Assembly (NCBI RefSeq): GCF_001039355.2
Contig: NW_019775547.1
Coordinates: forward strand, 715,637 to 779,636
Length of the DNA: 64,000 bases
Origin: Lingula anatina
Taxonomy: Eukaryota; Brachiopoda; Lingulata; Lingulida; Lingulidae
Reading direction: 5' to 3'
Positions 11,857 to 22,543 of this stretch are shown here, one piece after another; the first letter of the stretch is position 1; each line of letters begins with the position of its first letter. Below the pieces are notes generated by a model. That model searched no databases, was not told the origin of the DNA, and saw nothing but the letters and a program-made list of their open reading frames with translations. A program made the translations under genes and the position numbers.

Positions 11857-14324
11857 GGGGGGGGGGGGGGGGGCAGTATTTGAAAGGTTAGAACTCACTT
11901 GTGTATCACTCCTGAAGGCAATTTATACATGTATTCATGCTCTTTTTCGGGGCTAAATTTTTTGGGGAATTTGGCATCTTCCTGCCTCTGTTGGCATTGG
12001 CATTTTCCTTTAACTTTTGTTTCCTATCATTTGATTAAAAACCTTGGTTACGTTGCTTTAAACATTTACCCATTTATCTACTATTCAATATTTTTATAGA
12101 GTTAATAGGGTGGGTGTACAATCTTTATATTTAGCATACAGATCAAGATCGTTAACTAATGACAGCTTTGTGAAACGGGTCCCAGAATAAAAAGTGTATG
12201 ACTTGGCAAATGTGGATGGATAGCTATTTGTTGTTTTAGCACTGCATATCTATTCATTGCTGTTTAGAAAAAATTGGATACAGTCCAGTTCTGCCGTATT
12301 CATTATAGAATGACCAATAAGAAAAATAGTTTACTATGCAAAATTGGTGTCTTTCCAAGTTTGCATGTGAGTTCACAGTGAATTGGCTTAGCACAAACAA
12401 ATATTTTACGAATAACAAGATAGATTAGTGTGCAAAAATATGACTAACTCAGTTTTGTGAGTAATTTTATTGGATTTTTCAAAAATTTAATTTTAGGTTG
12501 GCTGAGAAAAACAAGAGATGATCCACCCACACAGGAGGTAAGAACTGGCTACCCAGAAATATTTCCCTTCTCATGAAGTGAGATTGATCACTAATTAGTC
12601 TATGGAATTTACTAGATCTTGTCATTGCACAAATGTGCAGTAGTTCTTCCAGGAAAACCTTTTTTTTCTAAAATTTTAGATTATTGTTAAAACTTTGTTA
12701 ATTGACATTCTTGGCCTCTTCCTCCCCCCTCCATTCCCTTATCTGGTAGCCTGAACAAATGTGTATATAAGGAATAATACATCTTTTTGAGGTATAGGTG
12801 CAATAAGGGACTGTAAAAAAGTAAGGAAACATCAATATCAATAAATTTTCAGTCACGATCATGAGAAATAATTGAAAATGAAAACAAGGACTTGTAGTTT
12901 TGATTTTAGTGGGAATTTGAGAACATCAGAATACTACTTTTGATTGATAAATTCCGAATTGTACCAGGTCCTTAAAGATTTTATGTCATGGTTCTCTTCC
13001 CATAACATCAATGTACTGATGAAGTAGTTTTTGACTCGTCTTGAAGTAGAAAAATGCTGTCACTGTCACTTTGCAAATTTTATTAAATGTGAATGGATAA
13101 CAAGTTATCATATGCTGTAAATGATTTGCCCAGTAAAGTAGCACTTGGTAAGGCCCTTGTCCTATATATTTGTATAATGTTGTGGGTTTTAAAGCCTGAA
13201 CATGTAGACAATTGTTGAAGACAGGAGAATCTTTGTAAGTTATCCCTTGAGCTTTCTTTAAAACTTAAAAGATATATCTTTCATGATTTTTTTTCAGGAA
13301 ATCAATATAAATCTAGCAATTGCAGCAACCAAGAAAATTAAAGGTAGACAGTTGGAAGAAAAATATAACCAGGTAGGCAGTCACTGTAAAATTTTTTTTT
13401 GTGTGTAAACTATGATTAGTCAGTTGCTTTTATTGAGTGGCAATTTACATTAAATGCATCATTGCTCAATTTAAAACTTTTTGTGTGAAGAAAAAATATC
13501 AGAATAAACTAAATTCCTTGCAATAACCCCCAAGGCACAATATGTATTTTCTTTAAAGGATTGGTGAAACTAGAATTATAATGTTATAGTAATACATTTG
13601 TACTGTTAGATTTGTGTGCAATATTTACTATTGATATCTTCCTTAGGTTCAACCTGGACCCTGATAGTTGATTTATTAGGACCTCATAAGTGAAAATGTA
13701 TAATGGTTTTTGTTGTACTTTCCTGTGAACATGCAGGCAGCAGTGTAAAAAGTCTATCTTCTAAGAAAATGTATAATGGTTTTTGTTGTACTTTCCTAGG
13801 AACATGCAGGCAGCAGTGTAAAAAGTCAATCTTCTAAGAAAAAAGGTTTACAAATTTAATTCCTATTTTTAATTCCAACATCTAAGTGTTGATAGCATTT
13901 TTTAGTCTTTAGAGCTTAGTTTGCTGGATTTGTAGATCTTAAATTTTGATATTTTTCATAAAAATGATATAGTATACCATTGGTTTTAATGTTGGTTGCT
14001 TCCTTTGTAAGATTTAAAATTACTACATTTGCTCAAAAATTGAACATAATGTGACACTAAAAAAATACACATTTTTGTTCAGTTGATAAACTTTTTGAAA
14101 AGTCATTAAAACATTAAGATTGTTTTTAATCTGAAATACTGTAAACTGCATGTCCAATTGAGTTTATGACTTTTAACTTGTTCTTTTATTTTACTATGAA
14201 GTTGCTCTCATTCTGTTTTTTTTTTTTTTTTTCAGTTGCATTTCCAAGCTATGACGAGTATGAAATCAAAGCAGGTGCTGAAATAAGGAACTTTCCGATT
14301 TCAGACAAGGATAAAAAATCATAA
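11489..14324 (+). CDS. NDUFAF2: NADH:ubiquinone oxidoreductase complex assembly factor 2 (mimitin, B17.2L)
   Basis: Five exons: 11489-11804, 12497-12537, 13298-13372, 13800-13845 and 14236-14324, all with GT-AG ends and matching phases, giving 188 residues. NDUFAF2 is a mitochondrial chaperone for late complex I assembly and a paralogue of the structural subunit NDUFA12. The family is recognised from 'GMDHLGNVYYEK' (residues ~56-67), the 'DIPVEWQGWLRKTRDDPPTQEE' stretch around the exon 1-2-3 joins, and the Lys/Glu-rich tail. The Arg-rich start (ARIWSRYRVS) fits a mitochondrial presequence. The start is the first of two adjacent ATGs. A polyadenylation signal follows 14 bases after the stop. 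Exon 4 sits in the second copy of a 73 bp tandem duplication. SMIM15 follows tail-to-tail, as in human. Confidence 0.92.
11818..11872. repeat. (TG)n followed by poly-G
   Basis: In NDUFAF2 intron 1, just after the exon 1 donor. About 18 TG units and then about 17 G. Confidence 0.9.
13693..13838 (+). repeat. 73 bp tandem duplication carrying NDUFAF2 exon 4
   Basis: Unit 1 is 13693-13765, unit 2 is 13766-13838. They differ at few positions. Unit 2 has the acceptor CCTAG before GAACATGCAGG; unit 1 has CCTGT-G at the same place and so has no AG. Confidence 0.9.
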
Positions 14325-14337
14325 CAGACCTTTTCTG

Positions 14338-14343
14338 AATAAA
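14338..14343 (+). terminator. NDUFAF2 polyadenylation signal AATAAA
   Basis: Canonical hexamer 14 bases after the TAA stop. Confidence 0.7.
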
Positions 14344-14627
14344 GCTTGGCAACATGAATGATATTGCATATCATTTTATAACTATTGCATCATCTTGATT
14401 GACTGATGCACAGTTCACTTAGATTTCTGGCAGAAATCAAATACAGAAAGTTGATGCAAACATCTACTAGTACATATATGCTGTACTTTCTCTTTTGTTT
14501 GTGAACTGAGGGTGTATGAGATAGATGCAATGGACCTAACAACTTCTGGGTTACCTCTAAAGCTGCAATGCGGGCCATGTACACTTTTTGATAGCTTTGA
14601 CCTCATTACTTTAGTCATAAGCTCATA

Positions 14628-14853
14628 GACCCCATTTCCATAGATTTTTAGATCAATCTATCCCTGTGGGGAGTCTCACTAGATTACTGTCAGCTTGGCC
14701 GGCTTAAGCTTCTGTCCCGCCTGCTAAAAGCTGTAAGGGGGTAATTAACTATGGTGCCCGCTCGGCTGACTGCAATTTAACTTGAACCCCCAGGGAGTTA
14801 GGTCGATCTAAAACTTAATCTTTAGATCGATCTAAATCTCTGGGAAGGCACCC
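14628..14853. mobile_element. ~225 bp MITE with TTTAGATCGATCT inner ends, copy 1
   Basis: Imperfect terminal inverted repeats (CCATAGATTTTTAGATC... and, in complement, CCCAGAGATTTAGATCGATC) around a core with 'TAGATTACTGTCAGCTTGGC' and a 'GCCCGCTCGGCTGACTGCAA' block. Closely related copies lie at 17174-17395 and 37313-37537, with a decayed one at 63036-63233. Confidence 0.8.
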
Positions 14854-14996
14854 AAAGTTTGTATATTGATGTATTATTCTTGGTGTTTAAAAGTATACTG
14901 AGGTCAAACAACACTTTAAATTATCATTTATATGCCCAAATTTCATTATTGACCATTTTCTCAAAAAAAAAAAGGAAAGAAAAAAATTATTACATT

Positions 14997-16620
14997 TTAT
15001 AAGCTTATACACAGATACAGGTGTGAATCTAGTTTAAGATATGCCCACAATGCACCATAGTCAAATAGTACTCTTAGTTTCCCTGGCTTTTTATCAGAAA
15101 TGACTGGATGATGCAGTAAGTACTTACTATCTGTCAATATCTCATCTTCAGGGATCTTCTCAGCATAACCCTTCTTCAAAAACTCTGCACTTGCCCATCC
15201 CCAACGTCTCTATCACCTGCCTAGGTTTGTTTTACCCTTACTTGCTTTTATCTTCAAATGCATAGGTTTTTGCTTGTTTACTTTGGCCAAACCATGCTGC
15301 CTTTCTTTACTTTCAACACATCAGCTGCCCATAAGTCAATCTTGGTATTGGTACTGTGTAAAGAGGAAGTAATTATATCATCTATCATATTATACAAAAT
15401 GTTATTATTGCCATTCTAGCTTTACTTATTCTAGCTTTACTGTCATAGAATAAGGGATGCTACCTTTCTTTGGGTAACAATCCGTGTTTACGTTGTCTCC
15501 AAACATTTCATAGAATAGCTTAAGTGGAAGAACATTACCATCTGCACCAGTGTCAATTTTAACATGCCTTTTGTCATTGCACTGTCTTCCTGGCAGATAT
15601 GTTGAGCACTGTGTGTGCTGATTCCTTTCTCTCAAATGTGTCAGTCCTGATAACACCAAAATGTAAACATTATTCTTCACTATTATGTTCTTTGGAGTGA
15701 TTTTCCTTCCTGGGGCCTGGCTAAGGGCACAATCACATGCCCAGCCATAAGCAGGACTGCTAGTACACCCTTTACCTCATGCCCAGTGGCCCTTTTGTCT
15801 GCATTGCCATCATGTTGCTTCCTTTGCTAGGCAAACCAAGCAGACATGGTTGGCTCCATTGGCTTCAAGGTTACAGAACTGTGCTACATGCAGTTTGAGT
15901 CAGATTTATAGCCATATATCATTGAATTGATCTGGGTTTCTGATGTTTGTAGCTGCTTGAATGCTTAATGATGTGAAACTGATGCATCATGTATATTGCA
16001 TGATTCTATGGTTTTGGTCAGTGTTAAACTGTTATCTGCTATAAACAGGGCTTTTTGCACTCAAGGGGGCTTCATGACATCTATTTAGTCTTTCATTTTT
16101 GTCTGTAAACTACCATTTGTCCACTTGATTTGTGAGATGGCTGACAAAATGTTCTGTTGACTTACTAGTAGAATAAAGGATGCTCCCTCATCCTGGACAT
16201 TAGAATTAGCCATTGTAGTAGAATAGTGTTGGATTGTAAAAAAATTCTGAAAGGTATTGTCGAATTCAGCTGACATGAGACTCCATGTATAACCACTATA
16301 GTTCTTGGTTAATAAATCTAAGTTTATTTCAGAGAGTGGTTAATATACAATTGTGTTCTCTCTTCAGTGTCTGGAGCAAGACAGTGCATCAAACTTTGAA
16401 TTAAGCTGGCTTCTGTGATAGCTGTAGCTATCACTGCTGGTTTTAGGCTCACTTCTACCAAGGCTGCTGGGTGAAGCTCGGCCATTGTCTGAACCTGTGT
16501 TTGTATTATAAAGGGCCGGATTTGTAATTTCATCTGCTGTGTTCGTTTGAAGGGCTTTAACAAGTAAAGTCTTTCCTTACCCTTTCTGGCAGAGTTTGAA
16601 ACCATATTTATGCACTTTTC
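14997..16620 (-). mobile_element. Decayed LTR-retrotransposon pol fragments
   Basis: On the minus strand, 15426-15680 encodes a retropepsin-like segment with the active-site motif IDTGAD followed by NVLPLKLF. About 170-290 bases upstream there is a Cys/His-rich stretch like a zinc knuckle, interrupted by stops. At 14997-15179 there is GYAEKIPEDE...HHPVISDKKPGKLRV.FD, which resembles the start of BEL/Pao-type reverse transcriptases. The pieces are out of frame with each other and I saw no LTRs. The protease looks Gypsy-like and the RT Pao-like, so two relics may adjoin. Non-functional. Confidence 0.6.
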
Positions 16621-17173
16621 TTTAAAAGAAATGGCAGATATTGTGTTTTGTCTAGTTGATTTGCTGCAAAGGCTTCGAACTTCATCAGCAAGACTGACTA
16701 AAAACTACAATGCAACCACAGAGGTGAGGCGTGGTCTCTCTCACTCTCATTGATCACTTTTAAGTTATAAATTATGTAATTAAAAATAATGCACGAGTTG
16801 TGTATATGTGGTAATATAATTATAGGCTCATTGTTTGAGGATGCCAGCACATTGTTTGCTAATGACATCACCTGACACAATCTCTTAAATTAAACTTTTG
16901 TGGTAGAAAACTTGGTATAATTTACTGATTGCATCTTAAGATGTAGTCACAAAGGTCTGTTATCTGAAATAATTAAATAGTGCCTTAATTTCATATCTGT
17001 AATTCCACAACATGTTTTTTTTTTTTTTTTTTTTTAAATCTAAAATCATCTCTATCATACATGGGTTTGCAATCCAATGATTTCATGCCCCATACTGTAG
17101 TGGAATTGGATCGTGGGGATATGGAAAACAGAGAACACTTTATTTGGTAATGGACATCTTATCTCCCTGTCTA

Positions 17174-17395
17174 AGACCCCATTCCAATAGATTTTAGATC
17201 GATCTATCCCTGTGGGAGTCTCACTAGATTACTGTCAGCTTAGCCGGCTTAAGCATCTGTCCCGCCTTCTAAAAGCAGTAAGGAGGTAACTATGGTGCCC
17301 GCTCGGCTGACTGCAATTTTGCGTGAACCCCCAGGGAGTTAGGTCGATCTAAATCTAAATCTCTGGATTGATCTAAATCTCTGGGAATGCTCCCT
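17174..17395. mobile_element. ~225 bp MITE with TTTAGATCGATCT inner ends, copy 2
   Basis: Same family and orientation as 14628-14853. Its 3' end has a small internal repetition of the TCTAAATCTCTGG segment. Confidence 0.8.
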
Positions 17396-18901
17396 AAGTA
17401 AGAACCCATGTTCTATGGCAAATAGCAGCCCTCTTTAAGTTTCTCAATATACCCAAGTTTACACACTGCCATGCACTCTTTACCCTCCAATTATATATCA
17501 TAGGCAGAAATGCTGATAAACAACTTTTTTTGATAACAAATATATCCAAATGGCATTATGTAATTGAAACCTTTAATTTTATTCTCAAAATGGGAGAAGA
17601 TATGTACCTACCAGATTTATATATTATAGTGGTATTGAAGATATTAAAATGGTAAACACTTACAAACAAACATAATTTGGTAATTGACATTATATATCAA
17701 TCTTTGTAAATGATAACCATATATAACTTTGGTATTGGCAGCCATCTTAGATTTTCTCAAAATGGTTAAACATACATGCTTGTTACCTGCCAGATATGTA
17801 TTATAAGGGTTATAAAGATGTGGAAACCACAGAAGAAAAACCTTTTTCTGGGATTTTGTACTTAACCTTAAAACCAAGGGTTGGCAACCTGACTATAAGG
17901 AGCTCGAGTGGATTTACACAAATGATGTCCCTAAAAACTGGCCAATCAAAATGTTCTCATTGAAGCCCCCCCCCCCCTCCTTTCTCACTAAAAAGTTAGT
18001 TTAAAAATTGTGATTCATTAATTTATAGTATGAATATTGTAAAAAAAATCGGTCATCATTTTATTTTTTTGATCTCAGTATAACTTTTAAATTGTAAGTT
18101 GTCTGTACCTTTGTCTGGTTTAGATGACTTGTTAAATATTCAAACCAAGATTACCATTTGTGATAAATTATGCACACAAGTGCTGTTTTACATAAGCAGT
18201 ATAAACAAAGCTGTATATCAACTTGAAGAATTATGAACAAGAGTAATAAATTTTTTCAATGTATTACTTGTTATATGAACATTAGTCTCCTGGTAGTGAC
18301 AGGAATTTAATACTATAATCAGTGTTTTACAAATATTATCATAACTGTGAAATTGTGAGTTTATTTAACAGAGAAACAAAAACAATAGACATTTTACATG
18401 GTGCCTATTTGAATTACTAACTCTGGCACATTGCCAGTTTAGCAGCAAAAGTGAAAACACACACAACCTGTAGCCTTTTTGAAATTGTTTTTTTTTTAGA
18501 TTAAATAAAATTAAACATTTTTATTTCATTATTTCATTTTGTGAAAGGCTCCTCATACTAAAGCCTGACATATTTTGTCCTGGGACTTCTAAGTTTAACA
18601 AAAGAGTCGAATGTTTAACATTTAAAATCCTGTCCAGGCATTTATCTTCTGCATGCTGCCTTTAATGAAGATAACAGTTCCGCATCAAAATAAGAATTTC
18701 ATAACATAATGATCTAATCCCCTGAATCATGGCAACTTGCATTTTCAGTAGTCTCTGCTACCAATTGAATAAAGTAAAATTTGGAGATGCTGTAATGCTC
18801 GTGCTCGTCACCTTGAATTAAAATGCCTGCTGCCTGCCTGCTAGCAAAAAATTCCTAATTTCTTTTCCAGTGCATATACAGTATACTAATAATTCCTACA
18901 G
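17396..18901. other. Intergenic stretch with no recognised feature
   Basis: AT-rich. The ORF at 17644-17877 has no splice context or family resemblance. Minus-strand AATAAA (TTTATT on plus) occurs at about 18520 and could end the SMIM15 transcript. Confidence 0.4.
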
Positions 18902-19141
18902 TTAATCTGCTTTCTGTCTTCCCCTGGCCTTGGCTATATTTGCTTTCCTTTTTGCACTCCTTTTCTTCTCTTTTTCTTTAGCTTCAATTTGCTTTGCTAA
19001 CTGCCATGCAAGCATAGCACTGATGAAGAAAAATGGGGATAAGATAAGTAAAAAGTAGTATATAAAAGACCATGGATTCTTGGCTGCATACAGCACAAAG
19101 TCTTCAAACATTTGATGGTAGTCCCAGTCATCCCAAAACAT
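18902..19141 (-). CDS. SMIM15: Small integral membrane protein 15
   Basis: Single coding exon of 79 residues, ATG at 19141, stop at 18902-18904. The layout is that of SMIM15: an acidic, aromatic start (MFWDDWDYHQMFEDFVLYAAKNP), one membrane segment at about residues 27-48 (FIYYFLLILSPFFFISAML), then WQLAKQIEAKEKEKK and a Lys/Arg-rich cytoplasmic tail ending NIAKARGRQKAD. The LAK.IEA.EKE stretch and NIAKA.. tail are the most diagnostic. The length is close to the human protein's. The molecular role of SMIM15 is unknown to me. It lies tail-to-tail with NDUFAF2, as in human, and head-to-head with the NADAR gene 1.1 kb away. Confidence 0.9.
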   Translation of the reverse strand: MFWDDWDYHQMFEDFVLYAAKNPWSFIYYFLLILSPFFFISAMLAWQLAKQIEAKEKEKKRSAKRKANIAKARGRQKAD

Positions 19142-20249
19142 TGTTGCTTATCCTTAAAGGGAATGGTTTTGCAGTGCTTTTCTTGGATGTGTGTGACTGC
19201 CGCATGTGATCTAAAAATATAAAAGTATTACTGTTAAGTACTACTGCTGCTGTAGTATGTTGTAGCACTGAGTTGGTGGAACCCTTACCCCAATATCTAT
19301 CGACTCCAATAACTAAAATGTACTAGTATCAGTAGTAAATTAATTCTAATATGTTTTGAGTTTTTATATGCCCAATCGAAGAAAACTAAGTCATAAGGGA
19401 GAAAATTTTAAGAACATACTAACGACTTTAATTGAAATAAATATATTTGAAAAAAAGAAAAGAGGAGCATATCCCAAACATGTGGGTAGTTTGTAGACTA
19501 GCATTTCTGAAACAGAATCATTTTTTATACCTTATCCAAATGTATAACAATGAGAGAACAAGTAGATAAAAACAATGCATTAAATTAATGTACTAGTAAT
19601 GGAACTCTTGGACTGGGACTGGGAGTGACGTCCCCGAGTCGGAGGGGAGTTACGAGTAACACCTATACATTTATTTTCAATCAAGTCGTACATTGGCACG
19701 AATGTTATTATGTTACTCTTGTCCACAAAGTACACATCACAGCTTAAGTTTGTTTTGTTTTCCTTAGCTAAGGTTGAATCTTACCTACGCCGGTTGTACT
19801 TCAGCTGACTTAGCTGTTTGCTGGTACGCTATCTCTAGTGTTGCAGTTCATTTATAGATGGCACAAAACAAGATAAGCTTCCCCAAAAAATTTACACATT
19901 GGCGTAAATTATAAATGTTAACTTTATTGTCATTAGACTGGGTCTTATGAAATTTTGATAATTCATAAAGGAGACACGAACTTCGATATACTTTTTACTG
20001 ACAATAAGCAGTGTTATTTTTTCTGACTTTTTAAAAAAGGTCTCAAGACCGCTAATATCCACAAATAAGCCTCAATTTCGGGCACGTCTTAAAACATGAA
20101 ATGACAATTGAAAACGAGATAGTAGGAAAATACTATATTGCAACTGATGTTGCAACAGGACGTACAATGATCATGCTAAATAGTCAGTATAGTCGGACTG
20201 TGTTGTATTATTGAACTAAGTGTGGTCAAGCTTTACATCAAGAACAGTG
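19142..20249. promoter_or_regulatory. Divergent intergenic region between SMIM15 and the NADAR gene
   Basis: 1.1 kb separating two start codons pointing away from each other. It must hold both promoters. No CpG-rich core or clear TATA was seen. Confidence 0.35.
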
Positions 20250-21641
20250 ATGGCGACTAGCGTTCAAGAAAGATTTACTTTTTTCTGGAGAAAGCAGTCT
20301 CCGTTCAGCCAATGGCATTCTTCAGAATTTGAAGTCGATGGAGTTTCATTTAACTGTGCTGAGCAGTACATGATGTACAGGAAAGCAGGTATACTAGTTA
20401 GAACTTTTATGGAGACGATTGTCATTAAGTTATCTTTGCATGAAGGGTGTTTTGAAAAGAATAATGCAACGACCAATGAATGAAAACAAATCGATTAAAA
20501 GGTAGCAGTTGAATATACTCAGTAAATATAATTGAAAATCTTGTTGAAATGAAAATAGATGTAACTTATTTATGATCTGCATTAGTATCAGAGGTCAAAT
20601 GCAAAGTCAAAGTATAAATACATACTATATATTAGTCTAATTCTTGGTTTTTCACTTGAGGGTAAAATTCTAGTAATTATATTGTCAATTGCTGTTAAAG
20701 CAATATTCAAAGTCATGTTCCTGGCATTAAAGCACACTCCACATAAGTGCTTCTGTTTTTAATTAATGTTGTCATTGCGTTTCTTTCAGTTTTGTTTGGT
20801 GATGAAACTACTGCAAAGAAAATCCTTGATACAGTAGATCCTGCAAAACAAAAGGCTTTGGGGAGGAAAGTACACAACTTTAATGATAAAGTGTGGAAAG
20901 CAAACTGCTGGGATATTGTAAAGACAGGAAATTTAGCAAAGGTGAAAATGTTAAAAAAGTTTTATCTTATTATTTTGTCCACGTATATGCCTCATGTCTT
21001 ACTATCTTATCATTATACCCCAGTATGTTAAAAAAAAGTGTTCATTTCCATTGTGAGTTATGCTTTATCATATTACTTTGTTCACTTAGTCTGAAAAACA
21101 ATAGAAAGGAAAAGTCAGTGATTGTCTCATCGTATGATTTTTAAAACTAAATGTCAATACCGTAACTTTAAGATAGATTTTGAAGTTGCAGCAGTGCTGT
21201 CATCTGACGTTTTTGCCTGATGCCCTATGTCCTTTTTCCCTGAGTAGAGTAAAAACACCGATCACATCAGTCAATATTATGTTTGGTCAGGTCATATTCT
21301 TTTTTGTATGGTCATATTCAATGTTTATTATACAATTTAAGGTGTATTAATGTTGCTGTCATTTATGTCTGTATGGCATTTCTTTACAGTTCAGTAACCC
21401 CAAACTAAGAGAGGTACTTCTGGCAACTAGGGGGACAATCTTAGTAGAAGCCAGTCCGGTGGATACAATATGGGGGATTGGTTTGGCAGCTGATTCTGAG
21501 AGAGCAAATAATAGATCAACATGGAGAGGCAAGAACTTGTTAGGGTACATATTGACAGAAGTCAGGGCAGAGCTACTAAAAGAAGACGGGCAAGAAGACG
21601 AGGTCTGGGACCAAATAAAAGACACAATCAAGAGACATTAA
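20250..21641 (+). CDS. NADAR/YbiA-like N-glycosidase (DUF1768)
   Basis: Three exons: 20250-20388, 20790-20941 and 21390-21641, phases consistent, 180 residues. An in-frame ATG lies 30 bases upstream at 20220; I chose 20250 because MATSVQERFTFFW begins right at the domain. The NADAR fold is shown by FTFFW...SPFSQWH, FEVDGVSFNCAEQYMMYRKA, LGRKVHNFN...W, LREVLLATRGTILVEASPVDTIWGIG and WRGKNLLGYILTEVRAEL. It is therefore nearly a bare domain, like bacterial YbiA. Known members cleave N-glycosidic bonds: YbiA acts on early riboflavin-pathway intermediates, and others remove ADP-ribose from guanine in DNA. Which substrate applies here cannot be told. No targeting signal is visible, so it is probably cytosolic or nuclear. 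Confidence 0.9.
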
Positions 21642-22543
21642 ATATCAGTGCCTCAAGAGTAACAGTACCATATGACATTTCATTCTGGTGTGATTAGAGC
21701 ATTAGTATTGTGCAATAATTGTAGAGGAGATCATTCTTACACCAACTCTGTTCAGGAGTGTTTTTATATATTTGTTTTTCGATAGTTTCTGTTTGTATGC
21801 ATGGTAAAAGGTTAGGAGACCATCTTAGTTTCAGCATAGGAAATGATTATATAAGAAACATATAAATGTAAAAGACTGTTAACATCCAAAGGAAAAACCT
21901 ACTGCTACTCTTTCTTAAAGCTTCACATTTTTATGCAGACCTTGTACATGTTAGTTATTAAAATATGCTGATCACTGTGTCTGTCCTTACTGATTCGTAA
22001 AAAGGCATTATCCTTTGAATTTCACATGGTCTTTTAATTTTAACAAAGTATCTTTTTATAATTTATTTCATTAATTCTCTTTTGTAAATTTTGTTGCAAT
22101 GTCCCCCCTCCTTTGGTGTCTGTATATGTGCATATGTAAATATGTATGTGTGTATATGTAAATTTTAAAATATGAAACTTACAGTAGCAGTACATTTTAC
22201 AACTATAATCTTTATACAATGTTTATTATTATTAATCTTCATGAGTAAAATGGAAATAATATTATACAAACACTTCCCTCTGTATAGTACATCAGAAATT
22301 GCCTTATCCTAATAACAATTTATACATTCTCCTATGGTATATTCCATTTAAATCTCAATTACAAGCTGAAATCAAGCACTGTTTCAATAGACCTTAAAAA
22401 TTAGAAGCTAGAATTATTTTACGTATTTTTTTTACAATAATAAATCTAATTATCACAGCACTCTTTTAACTTGAAGTTCTTGTAAAAACTATTTCCTCTG
22501 AGGCTGGTGCATATATTTTCACAACTCGCACATGTCGCCGAAG

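Noticed and set aside
11805-11956. Read-through extension of NDUFAF2 exon 1 into a Cys-Val repeat
   Set aside because: It translates the (TG)n tract after a good GT donor; the downstream exons continue the family sequence.
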